Source: Flavobacteriaceae bacterium (GTDB lineage Bacteria > Bacteroidota > Bacteroidia > Flavobacteriales > Flavobacteriaceae). Taken from it: a stretch of DNA of 64,000 nt. This document shows positions 1-7,953 of the stretch, one piece after another. Made by a program: the position numbers and the translations under genes. Each line of letters begins with the position of its first letter. Positions within the stretch are counted from its first letter, which is position 1. The notes beneath the pieces were generated by a model. It was not told the DNA's origin, ran no database searches, and worked only from the letters and a program-made list of their open reading frames with translations. The stretch covers positions 1 through 64,000 of the forward strand of contig CANGTQ010000012.1 in NCBI GenBank assembly GCA_947456955.1, in the 5' to 3' direction.

Positions 1-40
1 AGCAAATATAATCAAATTATAGTTTAAGAAAACCAATGCC

Positions 41-125
41 ATAGCCCTGATAATAGTGAAAATCCTTTTTATTTTTTTAAAGAAAAAAAATAAAAAGATT
101 GAAGCGGATAGCAGGAAATAGCTCC
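41..125 (+). ncRNA. Structured hairpin element, copy 1 (Flavo-1-like candidate)
   Basis: A long imperfect hairpin lies directly upstream of the metG promoter. Its inner stem is a perfect AT-rich inverted repeat (67-80 with 84-97). The outer arms (ATAGCCCTGAT at the left, GCAGGAAATAGCTCC at the right) form a second, internally looped stem. A second copy with the same architecture sits at 34702-34781, and several paired positions change together between copies. G-U pairs are compatible with the + strand being the RNA. It may belong to the Flavo-1 RNA class known from Flavobacteria; that assignment is from memory and untested. Confidence 0.5.
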
Positions 126-137
126 GAATAAATTGCT

Positions 138-145
138 TATTTTTG
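138..145 (+). promoter_or_regulatory. Probable -7 box of metG (TATTTTTG)
   Basis: Matches the Bacteroidota -7 consensus TAnnTTTG and lies 23 bases before the ATG at 169. No clear -33 TTTG is visible at the usual spacing. Because the box falls inside the TTG-initiated upstream extension of the frame, it argues for 169 as the real start. Confidence 0.5.
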
Positions 146-168
146 CGGTTTATATACCGAAATTTATC

Positions 169-2268
169 ATGTTAGAAAACCCAACCCGAGGCAAAGCCGA
201 ATTGAGCGAAGTTAAAAGATATACCATCACAGCTGCGTTACCTTACACCAATGGCCCAATTCATATTGGTCATTTGGCAGGTGTTTATGTACCATCAGAT
301 ATATATGCTCGTTATTTAAGGTTGCAAGGTAAAGATGTTGCTTTCATTTGCGGAAGCGATGAACATGGTGTTGCTATTTCGATGAAAGCCAAAAAAGAAG
401 GCATCACGCCACAACAAGTGATTGATAAATACGATGGCATTATTCGAAAATCATTTATTGATTTTGGAATTTCGTTTGATAATTATTCGAGAACTTCTTC
501 TAAAATACATCACGAGACAGCTCAGGAATTTTTCAGAAAATTATATGATAACGGTGACTTTATTGAAGAAGTTACTGAGCAATTATATGATGCTAAAGCA
601 GATCAGTTTTTGGCCGATAGATTTGTAACCGGAACGTGTCCGAAATGCGATAACCCAGAAGCGTATGGTGACCAATGTGAAAAATGTGGTTCTACCTTAA
701 ATGCAACAGACTTAATTAATCCAAAATCAACAATCACAGGAGATACGCCAATTTTAAAATCAACAAAACACTGGTTTTTACCATTGGATAGATATCAGGA
801 TTTTTTAACCCAATGGATATTAGTTGACCATGCCAAAGACTGGAAAGTAAATGTTTTGGGGCAAGTGAAATCTTGGTTGGATGACGGACTAAAACCTCGC
901 GCTGTGACGCGTGACCTAGATTGGGGAATTGATGTTCCTGTTGAAGGTGCCGATGGAAAAAAATTGTATGTATGGTTTGATGCACCTATTGGATATATTT
1001 CATCAACAAAAGAATGGGCAGCAAGAGAAGGAAAAAACTGGGAAGATTACTGGAAATCAGCCGACACTAAATTAATTCACTTCATAGGAAAAGACAATAT
1101 TGTTTTTCACTGTATTATTTTTCCGGCGATGCTTAAAGCGGAAGGAACGTTTATTTTACCTGATAATGTTCCTGCCAATGAGTTTTTGAATTTGGAAGGG
1201 AACAAACTTTCGACTTCAAAAAACTGGGCAGTTTGGTTGCACGAATATTTACAGGATTTTCCGGATAAACAAGATGTTTTACGTTATGCTTTAACCGCGA
1301 ATGCTCCGGAAACTAAAGACAACGACTTTACCTGGAAAGATTTTCAGGCAAGAAATAATAATGAATTGGCAGCGGTTTTTGGAAATTTCATCAATCGCGT
1401 TGTGGTTTTAACTAATAAATATTACAACGGAATAATTCCAGTGCCAAATGAATTTAATGAGGTTGACACGCAAACTTTAGCTGAATTAAAAGCCTATCCG
1501 GCTGTGATTTCGAGTTCGATTGAACGATACAGATTTCGTGAAGCGCAAGGCGAATTGATGAACGTAGCTCGTTTAGGAAACAAATATTTAGCCGACGAAG
1601 AACCATGGAAAATGGTTAAGACCAATCCGGAAAGGGTACAAACACAAATGTATGTAGCTATACAGATTGCTGCAGCTTTGCAAATTTTGTGTGAGCCTTT
1701 TTTGCCTTTTACTGCTTCAAAATTGTCAAAGATTTTAAACGTAAATCAATTGGGTTGGAATACTGTTTCCAATACTTCAGATTTGATTCCGGCCGGACAC
1801 CAAATTGGCGATCCCGAAGTTTCGGGACAAATCTTATTTGCCCAAATTGAAGATGCCGAAATCCAAAAACAAATTGACAAACTCGAAGCCACCAAAAAAG
1901 CGAATGTTATGGAAAACCAAGTAACCGAACCACAAAAATTAACTGCTACTTTTGAAGATTTCGCCAAATTAGATTTGCGTGTTGGAACAATATTAGAAGC
2001 TGAAAAAATGCCAAAGGCCAACAAGCTTTTAGTATTGAAAGTAGATACAGGTTTAGATGTAAGAACTATTGTTTCAGGAATTGCAGAGCATTTTTCTCCC
2101 GAAGAAGTCATTGGTAAACGCGTGACTGTTTTAATTAATTTAGCGCCAAGAGCCTTAAGAGGTGTCGAAAGTGAAGGCATGATTTTAATGACTAATAACG
2201 CAGAAGGCAAATTGGTTTTTGTAAATCCAGATGCTGACGGAGTGAATAATGGTGCTTTAATTAGTTAG
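169..2268 (+). CDS. metG: Methionine--tRNA ligase
   Basis: Class I aminoacyl-tRNA synthetase charging tRNA-Met in the cytoplasm. The 699-residue protein has the HIGH motif at about residues 32-35 (PIHIGH), a CPKC...CEKC zinc knuckle at about 157-175, the variant KMSKS loop KLSTSK near 345, and a C-terminal EMAP/OB-type tRNA-binding domain from about residue 590 ([12 protein letters not shown]). The frame extends upstream to a TTG at 133, but the promoter lies inside that extension, so the ATG at 169 is chosen. At about residues 547-554 a palindrome-encoded DPEVSGQ segment looks like an in-frame insertion in the linker before the C-terminal domain. The HAD gene follows after 11 bases, probably co-transcribed. 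Confidence 0.97.
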   Translation: MLENPTRGKAELSEVKRYTITAALPYTNGPIHIGHLAGVYVPSDIYARYLRLQGKDVAFICGSDEHGVAISMKAKKEGITPQQVIDKYDGIIRKSFIDFGISFDNYSRTSSKIHHETAQEFFRKLYDNGDFIEEVTEQLYDAKADQFLADRFVTGTCPKCDNPEAYGDQCEKCGSTLNATDLINPKSTITGDTPILKSTKHWFLPLDRYQDFLTQWILVDHAKDWKVNVLGQVKSWLDDGLKPRAVTRDLDWGIDVPVEGADGKKLYVWFDAPIGYISSTKEWAAREGKNWEDYWKSADTKLIHFIGKDNIVFHCIIFPAMLKAEGTFILPDNVPANEFLNLEGNKLSTSKNWAVWLHEYLQDFPDKQDVLRYALTANAPETKDNDFTWKDFQARNNNELAAVFGNFINRVVVLTNKYYNGIIPVPNEFNEVDTQTLAELKAYPAVISSSIERYRFREAQGELMNVARLGNKYLADEEPWKMVKTNPERVQTQMYVAIQIAAALQILCEPFLPFTASKLSKILNVNQLGWNTVSNTSDLIPAGHQIGDPEVSGQILFAQIEDAEIQKQIDKLEATKKANVMENQVTEPQKLTATFEDFAKLDLRVGTILEAEKMPKANKLLVLKVDTGLDVRTIVSGIAEHFSPEEVIGKRVTVLINLAPRALRGVESEGMILMTNNAEGKLVFVNPDADGVNNGALIS
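1812..1827. repeat. Palindrome TCCCGAAGTTTCGGGA inside metG
   Basis: A 16-base perfect-ended palindrome encoding PEVSG. The same 16 bases recur inside the epimerase gene (4869-4884), read in the same frame. It appears to be a short REP-like insertion tolerated in a linker. Confidence 0.6.
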
Positions 2269-2279
2269 AAAAATAGTTG

Positions 2280-2966
2280 ATGAATCTAAAAGTAATTGCT
2301 TTTGACGCTGATGACACTTTGTTTGTCAACGAACCGTACTTTCAGGAAACCGAACAAAAGTTTTGTGCCTTGATGAGCGATTATTTGTCCGAACAAGGCT
2401 TGTCGCAAGAACTTTTTAAAACAGAAGTAGACAATCTGCATTTGTATGGCTATGGTATCAAAGGTTATACGCTTTCAATGATTGAAGCGGCTATGAAAAT
2501 TTCTAACAATACTTTATCGGTAGAGGCTATTGAGAAAATCATTGTCTTTGGAAAAGAATTACTACAAAGACCTATCGAACTTTTGGATGGTGTAGAAGAA
2601 ACTTTGAAATCACTTCATGGAAATTATAAATTAGTTGTGGCAACCAAAGGCGATTTGAAAGATCAAAGACGTAAATTACATGATTCGGGATTGGGAGCTT
2701 ATTTTCACCACATTGAAGTAATGTCAGACAAACAAGAAAAAGATTATTCAGACTTATTAAATCGTCTCGAAATTAAACCAAAAGAGTTTTTTATGATTGG
2801 GAACTCTCTGAAATCAGATGTTTTGCCCGTATTAGGAATTGGAGGATATGCTGTTCACGTCCCTTATCACACCACTTGGGAGCACGAAAAAATAAGTCAT
2901 AAAGTAGAACATCCAAATTTCAGAACGTTGGAAAAAATTTCCGATGTTTTGGAGATTTTATTATAG
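2280..2966 (+). CDS. HAD-superfamily hydrolase (phosphatase-like)
   Basis: Haloacid dehalogenase fold hydrolase of 228 residues. Motif I is DADDT at residues 9-13 (nucleophile Asp9, acid/base Asp11). Motif II is the VVATKGD segment near 120, and motif IV is the GNSLKSDV segment near 175-182. A helical cap lies between motifs I and II, as in the subfamily of small-molecule phosphatases such as nucleotidases and phosphoglycolate phosphatase. The substrate cannot be read from sequence. A TTG three bases upstream is in frame, but the ATG at 2280 is the natural start. It follows metG by 11 bases and ends in a strong bidirectional terminator. Confidence 0.85.
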   Translation: MNLKVIAFDADDTLFVNEPYFQETEQKFCALMSDYLSEQGLSQELFKTEVDNLHLYGYGIKGYTLSMIEAAMKISNNTLSVEAIEKIIVFGKELLQRPIELLDGVEETLKSLHGNYKLVVATKGDLKDQRRKLHDSGLGAYFHHIEVMSDKQEKDYSDLLNRLEIKPKEFFMIGNSLKSDVLPVLGIGGYAVHVPYHTTWEHEKISHKVEHPNFRTLEKISDVLEILL

Positions 2967-2967
2967 A

Positions 2968-2999
2968 AAAAGCGGTAAAATTTTCACTTTACCGCTTTT
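2968..2999. terminator. Bidirectional intrinsic terminator
   Basis: A 12-bp perfect stem, AAAAGCGGTAAA with TTTACCGCTTTT, and an 8-base loop. It separates the convergent HAD (+) and ssb (-) genes and can act in both directions. Confidence 0.85.
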
Positions 3000-3018
3000 A
3001 ATCTCAAATCTCAAATTA

Positions 3019-3351
3019 CTATTTTCCTAATAAAAGAATATCATTGGCAACCACTTCTGTGATATAGCGTTTGTTACCCTCCTTGTCGTCGTAACTTCTA
3101 TGTGTAAGTTTTCCTTCTACGGCAATTTCTTTGCCTTTGGTTACATACTTTTCGATGATGTCGGCTACTTTCCCCCAAGCGCTTACCCGGTGCCATTGCG
3201 TATCTTCTACTTTTTCACCCTTGTCATTGGTGTAATACTCATTGGTAGCGATGGTAATGTTGGCTACTTTTTTCCCTCCGTCAAACGTTTTGATTTCTGG
3301 CTCTTGTCCTACGTTTCCGATTAACTGTACTTTGTTTTTCATTGCATTCAT
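3019..3351 (-). CDS. ssb: Single-stranded DNA-binding protein, short form
   Basis: OB-fold ssDNA-binding protein of 110 residues (KVQLIGNVGQEPEI at the start, WHRVSAWGKVADI in the middle, GKLTHRSYDD and TEVVANDILLLGK at the end). It stops immediately after the OB fold, so the usual flexible linker and acidic DDDIPF-type C-terminal tip that recruits partner proteins are absent. This suggests an accessory SSB rather than the replication-fork SSB, which would lie elsewhere in the genome. Two possible starts (Met1 or Met4) are equivalent; the first is listed. It is convergent with the HAD gene. Confidence 0.9.
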   Translation of the reverse strand: MNAMKNKVQLIGNVGQEPEIKTFDGGKKVANITIATNEYYTNDKGEKVEDTQWHRVSAWGKVADIIEKYVTKGKEIAVEGKLTHRSYDDKEGNKRYITEVVANDILLLGK

Positions 3352-3505
3352 GGCTTTTAAAATTTAAATGTTATTGTTATTTTTTGTTTCCATTTGTCAG
3401 TTGAGAGTTTTCAGTTTCTCATTTCCGACGAGGCAAAGTTGTGCCGCCTTTCAAAAATTATTCGGTAACTAACCATTTACTTTCGGTTGTAATTGTTTGT
3501 AACCG

Positions 3506-3536
3506 TTTGTAACCGGAAATATTTTTTATATATTTG
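3506..3536 (+). promoter_or_regulatory. Promoter TTTG-N19-TATATTTG with tandem 10-bp repeat
   Basis: Textbook Bacteroidota promoter: TTTG at 3506-3509, a 19-base spacer, and TATATTTG at 3529-3536, 22 bases before the ATG at 3559. Two direct copies of TTTGTAACCG (3496-3505 and 3506-3515) overlap the -33 element and could be an operator. Confidence 0.65.
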
Positions 3537-3558
3537 ATTGAAATTTAATGAATTGGCT

Positions 3559-3909
3559 ATGAATAAAGTCTGTTTAGAATGTGGCGAAAAAATTGTAGGT
3601 CGTGAGGACAAAAAGTTTTGTAGCGATGGCTGTCGCAATGCCTATAACAACAAAATAAACAAGGACATTACTAATTATATGCGGAACATCAACAACAAGT
3701 TACGCAAAAATTACCGAATTTTGTCAGATCTCAATGTGGAAGGGAAATCAAAAACTACCAAAACTAAATTGTTAAGCAAGGGATTTGATTTTGATTTTTT
3801 TACTAACATACTAAATACTGGAACGGGCAACACATATTATTTTGTTTATGACCAAGGGTATCGTTTTTTAGATAACGATTTTTATATGTTAGTAAAAAAA
3901 GAACATTAA
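3559..3909 (+). CDS. Small zinc-ribbon protein of unknown function
   Basis: A 116-residue protein with an N-terminal zinc-ribbon pattern C5-x2-C8-x12-C21-x3-C25 (VCLECGEKIVGREDKKFCSDGC), a basic helical middle (residues about 30-60) and no membrane segment. Such proteins are common in flavobacteria, but I know of no established function; binding to nucleic acid or protein through the ribbon is inference. The frame runs back to a TTG at 3538, but the -7 box ends at 3536, so the ATG at 3559 is preferred. It heads a run of closely spaced + strand genes (10 bases to the next). Confidence 0.7.
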   Translation: MNKVCLECGEKIVGREDKKFCSDGCRNAYNNKINKDITNYMRNINNKLRKNYRILSDLNVEGKSKTTKTKLLSKGFDFDFFTNILNTGTGNTYYFVYDQGYRFLDNDFYMLVKKEH

Positions 3910-3919
3910 TTTTATCTTA

Positions 3920-4513
3920 ATGAGAAAAAATAATACTTCCATTTATTCAAATAAATTGTATAGCAAATATGACTCGCCATATACTTTTATGACTGAAGCA
4001 CCTCTGAAAAAAATTCCTAAACCAACCATTGAATTTCTTCGGGATACGGTTAAAGGGAATCAGCATTTGTATAAGATAAAAATCACGCCAAACCGCAGTG
4101 TAAATCGGTATGATATTTTTGTAAACAACAATATTCAAATTAATAATCTAAAAGCCAATGGTGTACAATCGATAGATTTTAAAAGCAATATCGCTTCCAA
4201 AACTGCAGGGAAACTGTTGACGTATTATGTAGTTGATAATCTTCCGTTAGAACTGGAATTCTCCACGCTAAATACACAAAATCTAGATTTAAACTTAGTA
4301 GAAAGTTCGTTTGATTTGCTGGCAAATTCTTTGTTAAAAATGACTCAAAGAAAACCTGGAATGATTCCAACGCCTTTTGTGTTGAACGATGCCATTATTA
4401 TCAAACAGAAAATAAAACCATCGCCCAAAGTTGAAAAAGAAAAACCAAGTTTTAGAAGATTTCCAAAGCAAAAAGATAGTATTACAGTTGAAGTTGACAG
4501 TATTAAAAGATGA
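3920..4513 (+). CDS. Orphan C-terminal domain resembling M28-family peptidases; probable remnant
   Basis: A 197-residue frame with no signal peptide and no zinc-peptidase motif. Its body (SPYTFMTEAPLKKIPKPTIE, then NRSVNRYDIFVNN, VVDNLPLELEFS, TPFVLNDAIIIKQKIKP) resembles, from memory, the C-terminal extension of flavobacterial membrane M28 aminopeptidases. The catalytic and transmembrane parts that would precede it are missing. It could be a 3' fragment left after deletion or a stand-alone periplasmic-type domain. The C-terminal 30 residues are Lys/Pro-rich. Its stop overlaps the next start (ATGA), so it may still be translated. The family assignment is tentative. Confidence 0.55.
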   Translation: MRKNNTSIYSNKLYSKYDSPYTFMTEAPLKKIPKPTIEFLRDTVKGNQHLYKIKITPNRSVNRYDIFVNNNIQINNLKANGVQSIDFKSNIASKTAGKLLTYYVVDNLPLELEFSTLNTQNLDLNLVESSFDLLANSLLKMTQRKPGMIPTPFVLNDAIIIKQKIKPSPKVEKEKPSFRRFPKQKDSITVEVDSIKR

Positions 4514-5334
4514 AGCAAATCGCTATTTTAGGTTGTGGTTGGCTGGGTATGCCTTTGGCTAAATCATTATTGGAAAAAGGCTTTTCAGTAAAAGGTTCAA
4601 CAACTTCTTTGGAGAAAATTTCAGCGCTAGAAAGTAATAGAATTCAACCCTTTCAAATTGAATTATCAGAAACCGAAATCAAAGGAGAAATCGATTCTTT
4701 TCTAAAAAATTCTGAAATCCTGATAATTGATATTCCTCCAAAATTGCGAAGCATTTCAAGCGAAAACTTTGTCAAAAAAATTCAAAATATGATTCCGTTT
4801 ATAGAAAAATCGAAGATTGAAAAAGTTATTTTTATAAGTTCAACTTCCGTTTATAGTGATACCTCTTCTCCCGAAGTTTCGGGAGCGCTCAGGGTGACAG
4901 AATCTACAAAACCAAATCCGGAAACGGAAAGCGGAAAGCAATTATTGGCTACAGAAATCCTTTTGCAAAGCAATCCAAATTTCAAAACAACAGTTGTCCG
5001 CTTTGGCGGATTGATTGGCGAAGACCGTCATCCAATTCATTTTTTAGCAGGAAGAAAGAACATTGAAAATCCTGAAACGCCAATTAATTTAATCCATCAG
5101 GAAGATTGTATCGGAATCATTGAAGCAATTGTTAAACAAGAGTGTTGGAATGAAACTTTTAATGCAGTTGCTCCTTTTCATCCGACGAGAAAAGAATATT
5201 ACACTCAAAAAGCTTTGGAACAGAATTTACCCTTACCCGAATTTGATCAAACGAAAATCTCTAATGGTAAAACGATTTTGAGTGATAAATTGGGAATTAC
5301 TTTGGATTATAAATTTAAAAAATTGACGCTATGA
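4510..5334 (+). CDS. NAD(P)-dependent epimerase/SDR-family protein (YeeZ-like)
   Basis: Extended-SDR fold protein of 274 residues with an N-terminal Rossmann motif GCGWLG at residues 8-13, the ISSTSVY segment containing the catalytic-type Ser/Tyr near 112-118, and a VVRFGGLIG segment near 160. It resembles the YeeZ/nucleoside-diphosphate-sugar epimerase group; the substrate is unknown. An in-frame, palindrome-derived segment (SPEVSGALRVTE, about residues 121-132) interrupts the loop after the active-site Tyr and looks like a REP insertion. It is translationally coupled at both ends: its ATG overlaps the upstream stop, and its stop overlaps the start of a 54-residue ORF. Confidence 0.85.
   Translation: MKQIAILGCGWLGMPLAKSLLEKGFSVKGSTTSLEKISALESNRIQPFQIELSETEIKGEIDSFLKNSEILIIDIPPKLRSISSENFVKKIQNMIPFIEKSKIEKVIFISSTSVYSDTSSPEVSGALRVTESTKPNPETESGKQLLATEILLQSNPNFKTTVVRFGGLIGEDRHPIHFLAGRKNIENPETPINLIHQEDCIGIIEAIVKQECWNETFNAVAPFHPTRKEYYTQKALEQNLPLPEFDQTKISNGKTILSDKLGITLDYKFKKLTL
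4868..4900. repeat. REP-like palindrome inside the epimerase gene
   Basis: CTCCCGAA/TTCGGGAG inverted repeat (4868-4885) followed by GCGCTCAGGGTGACAG (4885-4900). The latter is the reverse complement of the TGTCAnnCTGAGC core found inside four other genes here. It adds about 11 codons without breaking the frame. Confidence 0.65.
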
Positions 5335-5495
5335 ACATGACTGATTTTATAGAAACCATTGGCATTGGAATTGTCTTGTTTTGCATCTATACTAATTCGG
5401 TTTTGTGTCAACTTATTTCAGGACGGGACACTTCGCAGTTTGATAAATTGTTACACCAAAACAATAAATTACCAATATTGGGTTTTTGTCGTTAA
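5331..5495 (+). CDS. Small hydrophobic protein translationally coupled to the epimerase
   Basis: A 54-residue ORF starting MNMTDFIETIGIGIVLFCIY. Its ATG overlaps the epimerase TGA (ATGA), which is the main support for it being real. Residues about 5-30 form one hydrophobic segment, likely membrane-spanning, followed by a polar tail ending at Arg54. No homologue is recognised. Alternatively it is the 5' remnant of a longer membrane protein whose 3' part has been lost. A promoter-like box for deoC follows directly. Confidence 0.45.
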   Translation: MNMTDFIETIGIGIVLFCIYTNSVLCQLISGRDTSQFDKLLHQNNKLPILGFCR

Positions 5496-5503
5496 GATAT
5501 TTA

Positions 5504-5511
5504 TATCTTTG
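5504..5511 (+). promoter_or_regulatory. Probable -7 box of the deoC operon (TATCTTTG)
   Basis: Perfect TAnnTTTG match 56 bases before the deoC ATG. The nearest TTG upstream (5478-5480) gives a 23-base spacer, at the long end of the accepted range. Confidence 0.45.
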
Positions 5512-5567
5512 TTTGTTCGCGTTGATTTTGACAAAATTTCACACGATTTTTTAATTAAATTTATTAA

Positions 5568-6470
5568 ATGAAACATATTGATTTTTCAAATTCTCCCCGT
5601 ATAGATCAAGTTGGAATTGAGGATAGAATTGCTAGAATTACTGCCCGAAGTATTAAGAAAGAATCAAAAATGCAAGGGCTACTTATGGCTTTAAATATGA
5701 TTGATTTAACTACTTTAGAAGGTGCCGACACCGATGAAAAAGTAAAACAACTTTGCTTCAAAGCACATCATTTGCATGATGAATTGCTTGGATTGCCAAC
5801 TACTGCGGCAGTTTGCGTGTATCCAAATTTTGTCAAACTTGCGGTTAATGAACTGAAAGGAACCGGCGTAAAAGTAGCCTCGGTAGCAACAGCTTTTCCT
5901 AGTGGTCAATCTAGTGCCGAAATCAAATTATTAGATACTAAAATAGCGGTTGATAGTGGTGCCGATGAGGTTGATATGGTAATCAGCCGTGGTAAATTTC
6001 ACAGTGGCGAATACAATTTTGTTTTCGATGAAATTGCCATGATAAAAGAAGCCTGCGGAAAGAATGTACGACTAAAAGTTATCTTGGAAACTGGTGAGAT
6101 TGGAACTTTGGATAAAGTTCGTCAAGCGAGTGATATTGCCATGTATGCCGGAGCCGATTTTATAAAAACATCAACCGGAAAAATCAAACCCGCAGCAACG
6201 TTGCCCGTAACTTTAGTAATGCTTGAAGCCATACGCGATTATTATTATAAAACAGGAATTATGATTGGGATGAAACCTGCAGGTGGAATTTCAAATTCAA
6301 AATTAGCCCTTCAATATTTGCTTATGGTGAAAGAAACTCTTGGCGGGAAATGGTTAAACAATGAGTATTTCCGTTTTGGAGCAAGTAGTTTAGCTAACGA
6401 TGTATTGCTGCAAATCGTAAAACAAAAATCAGGCATTTACCAATCAAACGATTATTTTTCTAAAGTTTAA
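5568..6470 (+). CDS. deoC: Deoxyribose-phosphate aldolase
   Basis: Class I aldolase cleaving 2-deoxyribose-5-phosphate to glyceraldehyde-3-phosphate and acetaldehyde. The Schiff-base lysine is Lys200 in DFIKTSTGKIK, with a second conserved Lys in the GMKPAGGIS phosphate-binding loop near 253. At 300 residues it is of the longer type, with about 60 extra N-terminal residues compared with the E. coli enzyme. It is the first gene of an operon with two aldehyde dehydrogenase-type genes (5 and 11 bases apart), which would oxidise the acetaldehyde or another aldehyde released during deoxynucleoside breakdown. Confidence 0.95.
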   Translation: MKHIDFSNSPRIDQVGIEDRIARITARSIKKESKMQGLLMALNMIDLTTLEGADTDEKVKQLCFKAHHLHDELLGLPTTAAVCVYPNFVKLAVNELKGTGVKVASVATAFPSGQSSAEIKLLDTKIAVDSGADEVDMVISRGKFHSGEYNFVFDEIAMIKEACGKNVRLKVILETGEIGTLDKVRQASDIAMYAGADFIKTSTGKIKPAATLPVTLVMLEAIRDYYYKTGIMIGMKPAGGISNSKLALQYLLMVKETLGGKWLNNEYFRFGASSLANDVLLQIVKQKSGIYQSNDYFSKV

Positions 6471-6475
6471 TTCGA

Positions 6476-7942
6476 ATGAAAAAAACACATAAAATAGATT
6501 TTAGTTCTAACTGGAATTTAGTACCAGCACCTGAAAGCACAACGCATTTTAAGTTAAAAGATACTTACGACTTGTTTATCAACGGTAAATTTGTTGTGCC
6601 TAAATCAGGGAAATATTTTGATACTATAAATCCGGCCAACGAAAAAGTATTAGCTAAAGTAGCCGAAGCTAATGAAGCCGATATAGATTCAGCTGTAAAA
6701 GCTGCCCGAAAAGCATACGATACGGTTTGGTCAAAATTATCCGGTAAAGAACGCGGAAAATACATTTATCGAATTGCCAGAATCATTCAGGAAAGAGCCA
6801 GAGAATTTGCAGTTGTGGAAACCTTAAACGGAGGAAAAGCCATTCGTGAATCTCGTGATGTTGATGTTCCTTTGGCGGCAGCACATTTCTTTTATTATGC
6901 CGGATGGGCCGATAAATTAGAATATGCTTTCCCAAACAGAAAACCAAAAGCGCTTGGCGTTGCAGGACAGATTATTCCATGGAACTTTCCATTACTAATG
7001 GCTGCTTGGAAAATTGCTCCGGCTTTAGCTGCCGGAAACACTGTGGTAATTAAATCTTCGGAAACCACGCCTTTGACTTTATATTTACTAGCCGAAGTGA
7101 TTCAGGAAGCAGGTTTGCCTGCCGGAGTTGTGAATATCGTTTCTGGTGCCGGAAGTACAGGTTCACACATTGTCAATCATCCGGATGTCAATAAAATTGC
7201 CTTCACAGGCTCGACGGCTGTGGGTAAAATTATTATGAAAGCCATTGCCGGAACATCTAAAAAATCTACAATGGAATTGGGAGGAAAAGCAGCCAACATT
7301 ATTTTTGAGGATGCGGCGCTAGACCAGGCTGTAGAAGGAATCATAAACGGAATTTTCTTCAATCAAGGTCACGTTTGTTGTGCAGGTTCTCGTTTATATG
7401 TGCAGGAATCAGTATTCGATGTTGTTGTTCAAAAATTGAAAGACCGAATGAACTCGCTAAACGTTGGTGATCCATTAGATAAAAATACAGATATCGGTGC
7501 TATCAATTCCAAAAAGCAATTAGACACTATTAGCAAATACATAGAAATCGGAAAAGCAGAAGGTGCCGAAATGTATCAACCAACATGCGATTTACCGGCA
7601 AAAGGATTTTGGTGCAGACCAACAATATTCACAAAAGTAAGCCAGTCGAATAGAATTTCGCAGGAAGAAATATTCGGACCTGTTTTAGCCATTCAAACGT
7701 TCAGAACGGTTGATGAAGTTATCGAAAAAGCAAACAATACACCTTACGGGTTATCAGCAGGTGTTTGGACAGATAAAGGGTCAAAAATCTTTAATATGAC
7801 CTCACAATTGCGTGCCGGAGTGGTTTGGGCGAATACGTTTAACAAGTTTGATCCGGCATCTCCTTTTGGAGGGTATAAAGAAAGCGGCTTCGGTAGAGAA
7901 GGCGGTTTACACGGATTGGAACCTTATTTAAAATTTGAATAA
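6476..7942 (+). CDS. NAD(P)-dependent aldehyde dehydrogenase, catalytic partner
   Basis: Full-length ALDH-family enzyme (488 residues) oxidising an aldehyde to the acid. The cofactor motif is IIPWNFPLLM near 162-171, followed by FTGSTAVG near 243. The general base Glu sits in MELGGKAAN (about 266) and the catalytic Cys in GHVCCAGSR (Cys301/302). The C-terminal SPFGGYKESGFGRE motif is present. It lies between deoC and a truncated, catalytically dead ALDH, an arrangement that matches ALDH16-type proteins split into two chains. The likely role is oxidising the acetaldehyde made by DeoC. Confidence 0.93.
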   Translation: MKKTHKIDFSSNWNLVPAPESTTHFKLKDTYDLFINGKFVVPKSGKYFDTINPANEKVLAKVAEANEADIDSAVKAARKAYDTVWSKLSGKERGKYIYRIARIIQERAREFAVVETLNGGKAIRESRDVDVPLAAAHFFYYAGWADKLEYAFPNRKPKALGVAGQIIPWNFPLLMAAWKIAPALAAGNTVVIKSSETTPLTLYLLAEVIQEAGLPAGVVNIVSGAGSTGSHIVNHPDVNKIAFTGSTAVGKIIMKAIAGTSKKSTMELGGKAANIIFEDAALDQAVEGIINGIFFNQGHVCCAGSRLYVQESVFDVVVQKLKDRMNSLNVGDPLDKNTDIGAINSKKQLDTISKYIEIGKAEGAEMYQPTCDLPAKGFWCRPTIFTKVSQSNRISQEEIFGPVLAIQTFRTVDEVIEKANNTPYGLSAGVWTDKGSKIFNMTSQLRAGVVWANTFNKFDPASPFGGYKESGFGREGGLHGLEPYLKFE

Positions 7943-7953
7943 AAACTAACATC

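Noticed and set aside
1746..2210. 154-codon - strand frame opposite metG
   Set aside because: Antisense shadow of the tRNA-binding domain of MetG; the real strand is unambiguous.
5359..5571. 70-codon frame between the epimerase and deoC
   Set aside because: It opens at a non-ATG codon, overlaps the better-supported 54-residue coupled ORF in another frame and runs through the deoC promoter.
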